Notes: generated by a model from the letters alone, not told the origin. A stretch of DNA of 14,169 nt from DAOMOD01 sp964526035 (GCA_964526035.1 CAZGKE010000089.1:1-14169); one strand, 5' to 3'; shown: positions 1 through 6,179, numbered from the stretch's first letter. Translations and numbers: made by a program.

Positions 1-114
1 GCCGGCCTGATGATCACCACCGAGGCCATGGTGGCCGAGCTGCCGAAGAAGGACGAGCCTGCCGGACACGGCGGCGGCGGCGGCATGGGTGGCATGGGCG
101 GCATGGATTTCTAA
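1..114 (+). CDS. groEL: Chaperonin GroEL, C-terminal fragment
   Basis: Only the last 37 codons are present; the gene begins before the window. The fragment reads A-G-L-M-I-T-T-E-A-M-V, the closing strand and helix of the equatorial domain, then a linker P-K-K-D-E-P and a Gly-Met-rich tail ending G-G-M-D-F and TAA. This disordered GGM tail is a hallmark of bacterial GroEL and projects into the folding cavity of the 14-mer, where it assists folding of client proteins with GroES and ATP. The strong intrinsic terminator 26 bases downstream fits the end of a groES-groEL operon, although groES is not visible. Identification from the tail alone is very secure. Whether this is the only groEL copy in the genome cannot be judged. 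Confidence 0.97.
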   Translation, partial: AGLMITTEAMVAELPKKDEPAGHGGGGGMGGMGGMDF

Positions 115-140
115 GTCCTGTACCCAAACGCTGTCTGACG

Positions 141-173
141 AGAAACCCCGCTTCGGCGGGGTTTCTTTTTTTT
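141..173 (+). terminator. Rho-independent terminator of groEL
   Basis: An 11-bp perfect stem (141-151 with 156-166, AGAAACCCCGC and its complement) closes a stable TTCG tetraloop and runs straight into an eight-T tract (166-173). It follows the groEL stop codon by 26 bases and precedes the promoter of the toxin-antitoxin pair, so it should insulate that module from groE transcription. Confidence 0.95.
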
Positions 174-234
174 GTGCGCGGTTCGCCGAGAAACTGCACG
201 CGCCGGGGGCTCGGTGTCGGCCGCCGAAAGCGTA

Positions 235-251
235 ATAACAAATGTTATACT
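235..251 (+). promoter_or_regulatory. Extended -10 promoter overlapping a palindromic operator of the TA module
   Basis: ATAAC (235-239) and GTTAT (244-248) form an inverted repeat with a 4-base centre; outside it GTA and AC continue the symmetry imperfectly. The right arm overlaps TGTTATACT (243-251), an extended -10 element (TGn plus TATACT, one mismatch to TATAAT). No convincing -35 is seen, as is common for extended -10 promoters. The site lies 28 bases before the antitoxin ATG and is an AT-rich island in GC-rich sequence. Type II antitoxins usually repress their own operon by binding such palindromes, so autoregulation here is a reasonable inference. Confidence 0.6.
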
Positions 252-278
252 ACGGCTTCCGCCCAGGAGGCCGCAGCC

Positions 279-506
279 ATGACCCGCAAACTCAAGCTCA
301 CCGCCATCGGCAACTCCACCGGGGTGATCCTGCCCAAGGAACTGCTGGAGAAGCTGCGCGTTACGCGCGGCGATGAGCTGATGGTGCTGGAGACGCCCGA
401 CGGCATCACCCTGACGCCCTTTGACCCGGTGTTTGCGGCGCAGATGGAGGTCGCGGAGAGGATCATGCGAGAGGACCGTGATCTGCTGCGCAAGCTGGCG
501 CAATGA
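279..506 (+). CDS. AbrB/MazE-family antitoxin
   Basis: A 75-residue protein. Residues 1-50 fit the swapped-hairpin AbrB/MazE DNA-binding fold (K-L-K-L-T-A-I-G-N-S-T-G-V-I-L-P-K-E-L-L, then L-R-V-T-R-G-D-E-L), where the dimer binds an operator. Residues 53-75 are a charged, probably helical tail (F-A-A-Q-M-E-V-A-E-R-I-M) expected to wrap the toxin. The ATG was chosen because AGGAGG (265-270) sits 8 bases upstream and because the fold starts there; the longer reading frame from 174 would run through the promoter. Its stop overlaps the toxin start as ATGA, giving translational coupling. Doc toxins are classically paired with Phd; AbrB-type partners for Doc are also found in bacterial chromosomes. 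Role as antitoxin is inferred from this arrangement and the family. Confidence 0.88.
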   Translation: MTRKLKLTAIGNSTGVILPKELLEKLRVTRGDELMVLETPDGITLTPFDPVFAAQMEVAERIMREDRDLLRKLAQ

Positions 507-949
507 TCCGCGAGCCGGTCTGGATCTCGCTCGATCTGGCGCAGGCGATCCACGAGCGCCAGCTCGCCGAGCACGGCGGAGGCAGCGGTTTGCGAGATCG
601 AGGACTGCTGGAGTCCGCGCTGGCGCGACCGCAGCAGCAATTCGCCTACGGTGGACGAACCGTAGATCTCCCAGCGCTTGCCGCGGCATACGCCCACGGC
701 ATTGCCCGCAACCATCCTTTCGTCGACGGCAACAAGCGTACGGCCTATGTCGTCTGCCGAACATTCGTGGTGCTGAACGGGTGGGACATGGTGGGTCCTC
801 TGGCGGAGCGCTACCCGGTGTTTCTCGGTCTCGCCGAGGGCAGCGTCGACGAAGCGACGCTGGCCGACTGGCTGCGCCGCCATGTGCGTCCGGCCGGGAC
901 CCACGAGGAACGCGCGGGCTATCGGTCTGCATCACCGACAGCGGGCTAG
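503..949 (+). CDS. doc: Doc-type Fic toxin (death-on-curing family)
   Basis: A 148-residue protein whose Fic core motif is visible at residues 71-81, H-P-F-V-D-G-N-K-R-T-A. This is the Doc variant (HxFx[D/N]xNKR) rather than the AMPylating Fic form that carries G-N-G-R-x-x-R. P1 Doc is a kinase that phosphorylates EF-Tu and halts translation, and that activity is the best guess here. The N-terminal part (W-I-S-L-D-L-A-Q-A-I-H, then L-R-D-R-G-L-L-E-S-A-L) matches the usual Doc start. H71, D75, N77, K78 and R79 are all present, so the toxin looks intact. The start overlaps the antitoxin stop by 4 bases. The TAG stop lies in the CTAG edge of a MITE-like element, so the last residues sit at a junction; the family fold should end near residue 130, leaving about 18 extra C-terminal residues of unknown value. 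Confidence 0.9.
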   Translation: MIREPVWISLDLAQAIHERQLAEHGGGSGLRDRGLLESALARPQQQFAYGGRTVDLPALAAAYAHGIARNHPFVDGNKRTAYVVCRTFVVLNGWDMVGPLAERYPVFLGLAEGSVDEATLADWLRRHVRPAGTHEERAGYRSASPTAG

Positions 950-1111
950 TGTGGTGTTCCGCAATTACCTTACCGAACTCGCTTGGTTTTCAGCCCCGAT
1001 ACTGCGTTGCTCGTCGTCGCCATAGCGCTGCTATGCCTCCTCCTCGCGCCTTGTCTCGGAGCCGAATCCGCAGCGCGATTTCGGCAACCTAATTGCGGAA
1101 CACCACACTAG
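946..1111. mobile_element. MITE-like element with CTAG-bounded terminal inverted repeats
   Basis: A perfect 22-bp inverted repeat (946-967 and 1090-1111, beginning CTAGTGTGGTGTTCC) bounds 166 bp with no plausible gene. After a 2-base mismatch the symmetry resumes imperfectly (TTACCGAACTCGC at 970-982 against TTGCCGAAATCGC on the other strand, ending 1075), giving about 37-bp termini. A small hairpin, CATAGC/GCTATG (1021-1035), lies inside. CTAG at both outer edges is what an IS630/Tc1-mariner-type element leaves, since IS630 is known to insert at CTAG and duplicate TA. It is therefore probably a non-autonomous MITE mobilised in trans. Family assignment is inference; no transposase is present in the window. 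Confidence 0.75.
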
Positions 1112-1127
1112 AAAGTGGCGGGCGTCA

Positions 1128-1199
1128 ATGTAGGAGCGGCGAAAGCCGCGATAGACGCTTCGTTCGAACCCCTGATCGCGGCTTTCGCCGCTCCTACAT
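1128..1199. repeat. Inverted pair of GTAG-type REPs (SMAG/BIME-like)
   Basis: Two 25-base arms (1128-1152 and 1175-1199) are perfect reverse complements separated by 22 bases. Each arm is itself a REP: a GTAG tetranucleotide followed by a GCGGC-GAAA-GCCGC mini-hairpin. This matches the GTAG-headed REPs described in Stenotrophomonas (SMAG) and other bacteria that carry RAYT Y1 transposases. The large hairpin sits between the convergent doc and araC-type genes and could act as a bidirectional transcription barrier or mRNA stabiliser. The GTAG of the right arm supplies the araC-type stop codon. Confidence 0.85.
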
Positions 1200-2237
1200 C
1201 AAGCGGTGAGCCTTTGCGCGGCTGCGAAACGCACGCGGCGTCACCCCACACCAGCGGCGGAAACAGCGGCTGAAGTTGGACGGCTCGGCATAGCCGAGAC
1301 GCTCGGCGATGGCGGCGACCGGCAGGTCGGTGTCGGTGAGCAGGCGACAGGCGCGTTCGCGTCGGGTGTCGTCGAGCAGGCTGCGGTAGGTGGTGCCGGC
1401 CTCGGCCAGTGCGCGATGGAAGCTGCGCGCGGACAGACCAAGTTGACTTGCCAGCGTCGGCACGTCGGGAAACCGGTGGTCGCTGCGCCAGAGGATTCGG
1501 CGCACCCGCGCCTGCAGGTCGCGTGAATCGGCGCCCAGCGCAAGGCGCCGCTCGCACTCGGCGCGGGCGAAGGCGAACGCCTGCGGGTCGGCGCTCAGAC
1601 ACGGCGCGTCAGCCAACGTGTCCGGCACGAACAGCTCCAGCGTGCGCGCACCGAAGCGCAGGCGACCGGCGAGAAAGGCGCGGTAGTGATGTGACCAGGT
1701 CGGCTCGGGCCAAGGCAGCGCGTAGCGCGCCACGCCGAAGTCGCGCGCGGCGAGTGCCTGCAGCAGGCGTTCCAGCATCACCAGTAGCGCCTCGAACACG
1801 AACTGTCGCGCGGCGCCGAGATCGGCGCTGGTTTCGATGCGCAGGCGAACGCCGCCGCTGCCTTCGCGTAGCACCAGGCGCAGCACCGGCGCGCGCAGTG
1901 CGATGAATCGGCAGGCCACCTCCAGCGCCTGACGCACGTTGCCACTGGCGACGACCGCCAGTCCCAGCGGTCCGTGGCTGAAGGCCTGCACCGCGGCGCC
2001 CAATTCCAGGCCCAGCCACGGGCTGCCGCTTTGCTGCAAGGCACGCGGCACCAGTTCGCGCAGCCGTTCGACCGGGACCAATGACTCGTCGACTTCAAGC
2101 TGATCGAGCGACACGCCGGCACGCGCGAACAGCGCCGCGGGATCGACGCCGTGCCGTCGCAGCGGGCCTTCCAGCAGGCGCAGGTAAATGGGATGGATGC
2201 CGGGTTCGAGCGCGGTCGTGTTGGCGTCGGCATGCAT
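1194..2237 (-). CDS. AraC-family transcriptional regulator, AlkR-like candidate
   Basis: A 347-residue regulator. Residues about 15-210 match the long alpha-helical Arabinose_bd-type sensor domain of the OruR/AlkR branch (L-L-E-G-P-L-R-R-H-G at the start, G-P-L-G-L-A-V-V-A-S near 89-98). The C-terminal 100 residues hold two helix-turn-helix motifs: P-T-L-A-S-Q-L-G-L-S-A-R-S-F (260-273) and V-A-A-I-A-E-R-L-G-Y-A-E-P-S-N-F-S-R (307-324), followed by the family signature G-V-T-P-R-A-F-R. The ATG is the first in frame; the upstream ribosome site is weak. It is divergent from an alkB-type gene 118 bp away, the same arrangement as AlkR-like activators of alkane hydroxylases, so it may sense alkanes or fatty acids and activate that gene. 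The last two codons and the stop lie in a REP repeat. Ligand and target are inference. Confidence 0.92.
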   Translation of the reverse strand: MHADANTTALEPGIHPIYLRLLEGPLRRHGVDPAALFARAGVSLDQLEVDESLVPVERLRELVPRALQQSGSPWLGLELGAAVQAFSHGPLGLAVVASGNVRQALEVACRFIALRAPVLRLVLREGSGGVRLRIETSADLGAARQFVFEALLVMLERLLQALAARDFGVARYALPWPEPTWSHHYRAFLAGRLRFGARTLELFVPDTLADAPCLSADPQAFAFARAECERRLALGADSRDLQARVRRILWRSDHRFPDVPTLASQLGLSARSFHRALAEAGTTYRSLLDDTRRERACRLLTDTDLPVAAIAERLGYAEPSNFSRCFRRWCGVTPRAFRSRAKAHRLM

Positions 2238-2328
2238 GGCCCATCATGGCACGAAATGACGAAATCCCGAGGCCTGCGGCCCTGTGCCGCGCGCTGCCGA
2301 CGCGCCATGCTGGCCTTCATGCCATGGC
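2235..2328. promoter_or_regulatory. Cluster of CATGGC half-sites between regulator and alkB
   Basis: CATGGC occurs at 2235-2240 and again at 2245-2250, one helical turn apart. Its complement GCCATG occurs at 2304-2309 and 2321-2326, the latter inside the palindrome GCCATGGC (2321-2328); a second GCCATGGC lies in the alkB coding start (2385-2392). ACGAAAT is also directly repeated (2251-2257, 2259-2265). Directly repeated half-sites near a divergent promoter fit AraC-type operators. The first copy overlaps the regulator's own start codon. No clear -35/-10 was found for either gene. Chance in GC-rich DNA is not excluded. Confidence 0.3.
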
Positions 2329-2343
2329 TTCTTCGGTCCGTTC

Positions 2344-2350
2344 AAGGAGG
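2344..2350 (+). promoter_or_regulatory. Strong ribosome binding site fixing a TTG start for alkB
   Basis: AAGGAGG is complementary to the 16S 3' end and lies 5 bases before TTG at 2356. The in-frame ATG at 2284 has no such site and would add 24 residues rich in Cys and Pro that do not resemble an AlkB N-terminus. The TTG start is therefore preferred. Confidence 0.8.
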
Positions 2351-2355
2351 ACACG

Positions 2356-3543
2356 TTGTCCACCAACATCTCAGCCGCGGCCCCGCCATGGCGTGATCGA
2401 AAGCGCCCGCTGTGGCTGCTGTCGCTGCTGGTGCCGAGTCTGATCGGCGCCGGCCCACTGCTGGCCGAGTGGGCCGGCGATCCGCGCTTCCTGTGGGCGC
2501 CGCTGCTGCTCGCCTACGTGCTGCTGCCGCTGCTCGACGTGCTGTGTGGCCAGGATCGCAGCAATCCCCCGGAGGATGCGGTGCCGACGCTGGAGGCGGA
2601 TCGCTACTACCGCTACGTGACCTGGGCCGTGGTGCCCCTGCTGTGGATCTGGTTCGTGTTCGGCGCCTGGTACGCCGTCACCACCGAACTGCCGTGGCAC
2701 GCGTGGCTGGCGCTGGCGTTTTCCACCGGTCTGGTTGGCGGCTTCTGCATCAATGCCGGCCACGAACTCGGCCACAAGAAGACGCGCGTCGAGCAGATTC
2801 TGGCGCAGCTGGTGCTGGCGCCCACAGCCTACGGACACTTCGTGATCGAACACAATCGCGGCCACCATCGCGATGTCGCCACGCCGGATGATCCGGCCTC
2901 GGCGCGCATGGGCGAATCGATCTGGCGTTTCACGATGCGCGAATGGCCGGGGGCGTGGAGACGTGCCTGGGCGCTGGAGCGCGAACGGCTTGGTCGCGAG
3001 GGACGCAGGGCCGTCAGCCTGGGCAACGAAATCGTGCAGACCGGGCTACTCACGCTGGCCCTGTGGACCGTGCTGGTGCTGTGGCTCGGTCTTGCCGTGC
3101 TGCCGTTTCTGCTGATCGTCGCGGCCTGGGCCAACTTCCAGCTCACCTCGGCCAACTACGTCGAGCACTACGGCCTGCTGCGCCGGCGGGATGCCGCTGG
3201 CCGCCTCGAACGCTGTCAGCCGCGCCATTCCTGGAACAGCAACGCGCTGGTGTCGAACTGGATCCTGTTCCACCTGCAGCGCCACGCCGACCACCACGCC
3301 CACGCCGCGCGCCGCTACCAGGCGCTGCGTCACTTCGACGAGGCGCCGCAGCTCCCGGCCGGCTACTTCGCCATGTTCCTGCTTGCCTATGTGCCCTCGC
3401 TGTGGTTCCGGGTGATGGACCCGCGGCTGGTCGCCGCGGTGGACGGCGATCCGGCACGGGTCAATTTCGATCCGGCGCGACGCTGCCGTCTGCTGGCGAC
3501 CTGGTTCCCGGCCGGCGCGTCCACACCCCGAGCCCCGACCTGA
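2356..3543 (+). CDS. alkB: Alkane 1-monooxygenase (AlkB-type membrane di-iron hydroxylase)
   Basis: A 395-residue integral inner-membrane protein (TTG start) that by family oxidises the terminal methyl of medium-chain alkanes to alcohols using O2 and electrons from rubredoxin. All diagnostic histidine boxes are present: H-E-L-G-H-K (136-141), E-H-N-R-G-H-H (165-171), the N-Y-V-E-H-Y-G motif (267-273) and L-Q-R-H-A-D-H-H-A (307-315). About six hydrophobic segments are seen (for example near 20-37, 46-64, 87-105, 115-131, 230-262 and 336-352). Length is typical of AlkB (about 400). No rubredoxin, rubredoxin reductase or alcohol dehydrogenase is adjacent, so electron transfer must be encoded elsewhere. 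It is divergent from an AraC-type regulator, a likely activator. A fatty-acid or related hydroxylase substrate is possible, but the HYG and LQRH motifs favour true AlkB. Confidence 0.93.
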   Translation: MSTNISAAAPPWRDRKRPLWLLSLLVPSLIGAGPLLAEWAGDPRFLWAPLLLAYVLLPLLDVLCGQDRSNPPEDAVPTLEADRYYRYVTWAVVPLLWIWFVFGAWYAVTTELPWHAWLALAFSTGLVGGFCINAGHELGHKKTRVEQILAQLVLAPTAYGHFVIEHNRGHHRDVATPDDPASARMGESIWRFTMREWPGAWRRAWALERERLGREGRRAVSLGNEIVQTGLLTLALWTVLVLWLGLAVLPFLLIVAAWANFQLTSANYVEHYGLLRRRDAAGRLERCQPRHSWNSNALVSNWILFHLQRHADHHAHAARRYQALRHFDEAPQLPAGYFAMFLLAYVPSLWFRVMDPRLVAAVDGDPARVNFDPARRCRLLATWFPAGASTPRAPT

Positions 3544-3595
3544 GGTCGCGATTGCAGACACTCTGTTCCGCTTCCCGCTTCGATGCGGCGCGCAC

Positions 3596-3620
3596 GTCGG
3601 GGCTGAGGCCCCTCCTACAA
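3596..3620 (-). repeat. Single GTAG-type REP hairpin downstream of alkB
   Basis: Read on the minus strand it begins TTGTAGGAGGGGC and folds through GGGGC (3608-3612) and GCCCC (3599-3603) with a 4-base loop. It has the same GTAG head as the REP pair at 1128-1199 but a different stem sequence. It lies 53 bases past the alkB stop and may protect or end that transcript; no T tract follows. Confidence 0.7.
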
Positions 3621-3698
3621 GAGCCATGCCCTGGATCGGAGGCCCCGGTTCGCTCGATTTTCCGTGGAATGGATCGAGACCCATTCGGAGCCGCTCCC

Positions 3699-4199
3699 AT
3701 GCGTGCATTCGGTATCGTGACCGTACTCTGTCTTTCGCTCTGTGCAGGCGCCCAGGCCGAAGAGGACAAACACGCGCCTGGCTGGCAGCTTGGCCCTGCG
3801 CTGGAAGCCTTCGACAATTACGACGGCCCGAAGATGAGCGGCGAGCACCTCAAGCGCTGCGAACAGCTCGACTACGACGGTATCCAGGCGGAAAAACGTC
3901 TGAAGGCGCGCAAGGGTGCGTTGGCCGGCGTCGAACGACAGCTCGACCGCGCCAACGCCGATCTCGACCGACGCAAGGCGACGCTGGACAACCGTGACGG
4001 CGCTGCCGTCGACGCCTACAACCGGGTGATTGCCGAGCAGCAGCGGCTGGTCGATGAGTACAACGCCAAGCTCCCGGCCTTCAACGAAGCGGTCGCCGAA
4101 TACAACGCCCTCATCGAACCGTTCAACGAGGAATGCGTGGGCCGTGCCTACATCAACCGCCACTGGTTCGAGCTGCGGCTGGCGCGCGATCGCGAGTAG
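3699..4199 (+). CDS. Exported coiled-coil protein of unknown function
   Basis: A 166-residue protein that I do not recognise as a named family. Residues 1-20 are a signal peptide (M-R-A-F-G-I-V-T-V-L core, cleavage expected after A-Q-A), so the mature protein is periplasmic or exported. Residues about 60-145 are highly charged and helical, predicted coiled coil. A Tyr/Phe-Asn pair recurs with heptad spacing: Y107-N, Y121-N, F128-N, Y135-N and F142-N. The mature chain has two cysteines, C54 and C146, flanking the helical part, which could form a disulfide. The ATG at 3699 was chosen over ATG 3669 because CGGAG (3686-3690) precedes it and the signal peptide begins there. The next gene follows after 86 bp and a hairpin, so shared transcription is uncertain. 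Confidence 0.8.
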   Translation: MRAFGIVTVLCLSLCAGAQAEEDKHAPGWQLGPALEAFDNYDGPKMSGEHLKRCEQLDYDGIQAEKRLKARKGALAGVERQLDRANADLDRRKATLDNRDGAAVDAYNRVIAEQQRLVDEYNAKLPAFNEAVAEYNALIEPFNEECVGRAYINRHWFELRLARDRE

Positions 4200-4213
4200 C
4201 TCAAGGGCCACGC

Positions 4214-4241
4214 GCGCGCCAGCGCATTTGCGCCGGCGCGC
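4214..4241. terminator. GC-rich hairpin between two exported-protein genes
   Basis: GCGCGCC (4214-4220) pairs with GGCGCGC (4235-4241); inside, after an A/C mismatch, GCGC (4222-4225) pairs with GCGC (4230-4233) across an ATTT loop. It begins 15 bases after a stop codon. No T tract follows, so it may be an mRNA 3' stabiliser or attenuator rather than a true terminator. Confidence 0.45.
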
Positions 4242-4285
4242 CGCCTCGCATACGTTGGACGCCCCTTCCCGTCGGGATCGCGTTC

Positions 4286-5602
4286 ATGCGTTTTCCAATC
4301 CTCATCCTTGCGCTGGTCATGGCCAGCTGCGTTCTGCCGGTTGCCGCCAACGACACCCCGCGACTGGTCCATGCAGGCCAGCTGCTCGATATCCCCGGTC
4401 AGCCACCGCGCGGTGAATCCACCGTCCTGATCCGCGGCGATCGCATCGCCGAAGTGCGCGACGGTCATCTGGACGCCGCAGCATTCGGTCTCGACGAAGC
4501 CGAGATCATCGATCTTCGCGCCCACTTCGTGCTGCCGGGTCTGATCGACACCCATGTCCATCTGGACTCGGATCTCGGTGGCGTGGCGTACCAGCTGGCG
4601 GCGGTGTCGCGCACCCAGTCGGATGTGGCCTACGAAGCGGCCATGAACGCGCGCAAGACGCTGCGCGCGGGCTTCACCACGGTGCGCAACCTCGGCGACA
4701 GCGACGCCGTGATCCGCGCGCTGCGCGACGCCATCAACGCCGGCAAGGTGCCGGGGCCGCGCATCCAGACCTCGAACACCAGCATTTCCGCCACCAGCGG
4801 CCACGCCGATCCCACGCTGGGCTACGCGCCGACGTTCCGCAATGCGCTCGATCGTGGCGGCAACCTCTGTGACGGCGTCGACTCCTGCCGCCGCGCCGTG
4901 CGCCGCCAGATCGCCGAGGGCGCCGACCTGATCAAGATGACCATCACCGGCGGCGTCAACAGCCGCATCGGTACCGGACTCGGCGCGCAGATGTTCGAGG
5001 ACGAGGCACGCGCGGTGTTCGAGACCGCGCGCATGTACGACCGCAAGGTGGCGGTGCATGCGCACGGCGGTGACGGCATCATTCTGGCGCTGCGCCTGGG
5101 CGCGGCGTCGATCGAGCACGGCACCCTTCTCGATGACGAGGGTCTTCGCCTGTTCCGCGAATCCGGCGCCTACTACGTGCCGACCCTGTCCACCGTCAAC
5201 GGCTATCTGGAGCGTCTCGAGTCCAATCCCGAGGCCTATACCGGCGAGGTGCTGGCGAAGATCCGCTGGCGCATCGACATCACCGGAAAGTCGCTGCAGC
5301 GCGCCGTGCCGGCCGGCGTGAAGATCGCCTTCGGCACCGACGCCGGGGTCAGCATGCACGGCCGCAACGCCGATGAGTTCGAGCTGATGGTCAAGCACGG
5401 CATGACGCCCGAGCAGGCCATCGTCGCCGCCACGGTGAATGCGGCGGACTTGATGGGCATGTCGAGCGAAATCGGAACCCTGGAGCCGGGGAAGTTTGCC
5501 GACCTGATCGCCGTCAGCGGCAACCCGCTCGAGGACGTCACCGTGCTGAAGCAGGTGGACGCCGTGATTCGCGGCGGGCAGCCGTACTCGCGAGACGACT
5601 GA
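4286..5602 (+). CDS. Exported metal-dependent amidohydrolase (imidazolonepropionase-like / prolidase-type)
   Basis: A 438-residue protein of the amidohydrolase superfamily. The TIM-barrel metal ligands are all visible: H90-V-H92 in D-T-H-V-H-L, K217 in L-I-K-M-T (the expected carboxylated lysine), H258 in V-H-A-H, H278 in S-I-E-H-G-T, and D352 in F-G-T-D-A-G. This set is typical of the binuclear Zn subgroup that includes Xaa-Pro dipeptidase and other peptide or carbamate hydrolases (the Met_dep_hydrolase_A type). An N-terminal signal peptide (residues 1-21, ending P-V-A-A) exports it; a lipoprotein start at C15 (M-A-S-C) is possible but the lipobox is poor. The ribosome site is weak (GGGA 4274-4277) but this ATG is the only one giving a signal peptide. 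The substrate cannot be told from sequence; dipeptides with C-terminal proline or hydrophobic residues are one guess. Confidence 0.9.
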   Translation: MRFPILILALVMASCVLPVAANDTPRLVHAGQLLDIPGQPPRGESTVLIRGDRIAEVRDGHLDAAAFGLDEAEIIDLRAHFVLPGLIDTHVHLDSDLGGVAYQLAAVSRTQSDVAYEAAMNARKTLRAGFTTVRNLGDSDAVIRALRDAINAGKVPGPRIQTSNTSISATSGHADPTLGYAPTFRNALDRGGNLCDGVDSCRRAVRRQIAEGADLIKMTITGGVNSRIGTGLGAQMFEDEARAVFETARMYDRKVAVHAHGGDGIILALRLGAASIEHGTLLDDEGLRLFRESGAYYVPTLSTVNGYLERLESNPEAYTGEVLAKIRWRIDITGKSLQRAVPAGVKIAFGTDAGVSMHGRNADEFELMVKHGMTPEQAIVAATVNAADLMGMSSEIGTLEPGKFADLIAVSGNPLEDVTVLKQVDAVIRGGQPYSRDD

Positions 5603-5606
5603 GCGC

Positions 5607-5633
5607 GCAACCCCGGATCGGATCCGGGGTTGC
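5607..5633. terminator. Bidirectional hairpin terminator between convergent genes
   Basis: A perfect 11-bp stem (5607-5617 GCAACCCCGGA with 5623-5633) and a 5-base loop lie 4 bases past the amidohydrolase stop and 17 bases from the stop of the convergent gene. It can serve both strands, although neither side has a good T tract. Confidence 0.7.
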
Positions 5634-5649
5634 GATACACCACACGGGC

Positions 5650-6054
5650 TCAGTTGCTCAGGCTGATGTCGTTGACCAGCCAGCGGCCCTCGACCGTCTG
5701 CATCTTGGCCGTGCCCTTGACGGGCTCGCCGTCCATGTCGCCGGTGAACTGCACTTCGGCGGATTCCCCGTCTACGCTGCCGCTGCTGACGGCGACGTTC
5801 TCGGGCAGGAAAGCCTGCATCATGCCGATCATCATCTCGAACTCACCGTCGGCGATCGCCGCATCGAGCTGGGCATGCTGGTCGGGATGGGTTTCTGACT
5901 TGATGCGCTCGGCGTCGCCGGAGCGGATGGCTTCGAAGTGGCGCAGCAGGGCGGCACCGGGCTCGCCGCCGCCCGCAGGCAAGTCAGCAGCGACGGCAAC
6001 GGTGCCCACAGAAAGCATGAAAGCGGCGAGGATGGTGATCAGGCGAACGTGCAT
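5650..6054 (-). CDS. Small exported NTF2-like/DUF4878-type protein
   Basis: A 134-residue protein with a signal peptide (residues 1-23, cleavage after V-A-V-A-A). The mature part starts with a helix containing L-L-R-H-F-E-A-I-R-S-G-D-A-E-R-I and ends with beta strands, S-S-G-S-V-D-G-E-S-A-E-V-Q-F-T-G and V-E-G-R-W-L-V-N-D-I-S. The order, helices with a 'sgDae' turn followed by a strand with 'dGe-A-V' and a final 'd-g-W-kv' strand, resembles small cone-shaped NTF2-like lipid or solute binding proteins (DUF4878 type). No catalytic residues can be named. The start codon is preceded at 9 bases by AGAAGGG on the minus strand. It is convergent with the amidohydrolase gene. Function unknown; fold assignment is moderate. 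Confidence 0.8.
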   Translation of the reverse strand: MHVRLITILAAFMLSVGTVAVAADLPAGGGEPGAALLRHFEAIRSGDAERIKSETHPDQHAQLDAAIADGEFEMMIGMMQAFLPENVAVSSGSVDGESAEVQFTGDMDGEPVKGTAKMQTVEGRWLVNDISLSN

Positions 6055-6151
6055 GGCGGAAAGCCCTTCTGTCTGAATGCGGGCGGCACCATTGCCGCAC
6101 CTGTCCCGGGAAACGCGGGATGGCGCCGTTTCGGGCCAGCGTAGCGGGGTT

Positions 6152-6179
6152 TTGCATGTCGGCGCGATCGGCGGATAAT
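6152..6179 (+). promoter_or_regulatory. Putative sigma70 promoter of the metalloprotease gene
   Basis: TTGCAT (6152-6157) and GATAAT (6174-6179, one mismatch to TATAAT) are 16 bp apart, 31 bases before the start codon. Upstream an inverted repeat GAAACG/CGTTTC (6110-6115, 6127-6132) might be an operator. The -35 match is weak. Confidence 0.4.

Noticed and set aside
946..1199. CRISPR array
   Set aside because: The repeats are inverted pairs of two different kinds, not regularly spaced direct repeats, and no cas gene is present.
2284..2355. ATG start for alkB 24 codons upstream
   Set aside because: The strong AAGGAGG at 2344-2350 and family length point to TTG at 2356; the extra residues do not resemble AlkB.
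2943..3698. Long in-frame extension before the exported coiled-coil protein
   Set aside because: It overlaps alkB out of frame and would bury a clear signal peptide; the start at 3699 has a ribosome site.
4148..5398. 416-codon open frame on the minus strand
   Set aside because: Antisense to the amidohydrolase, whose metal ligands and signal peptide are clear; the frame shows no motif.
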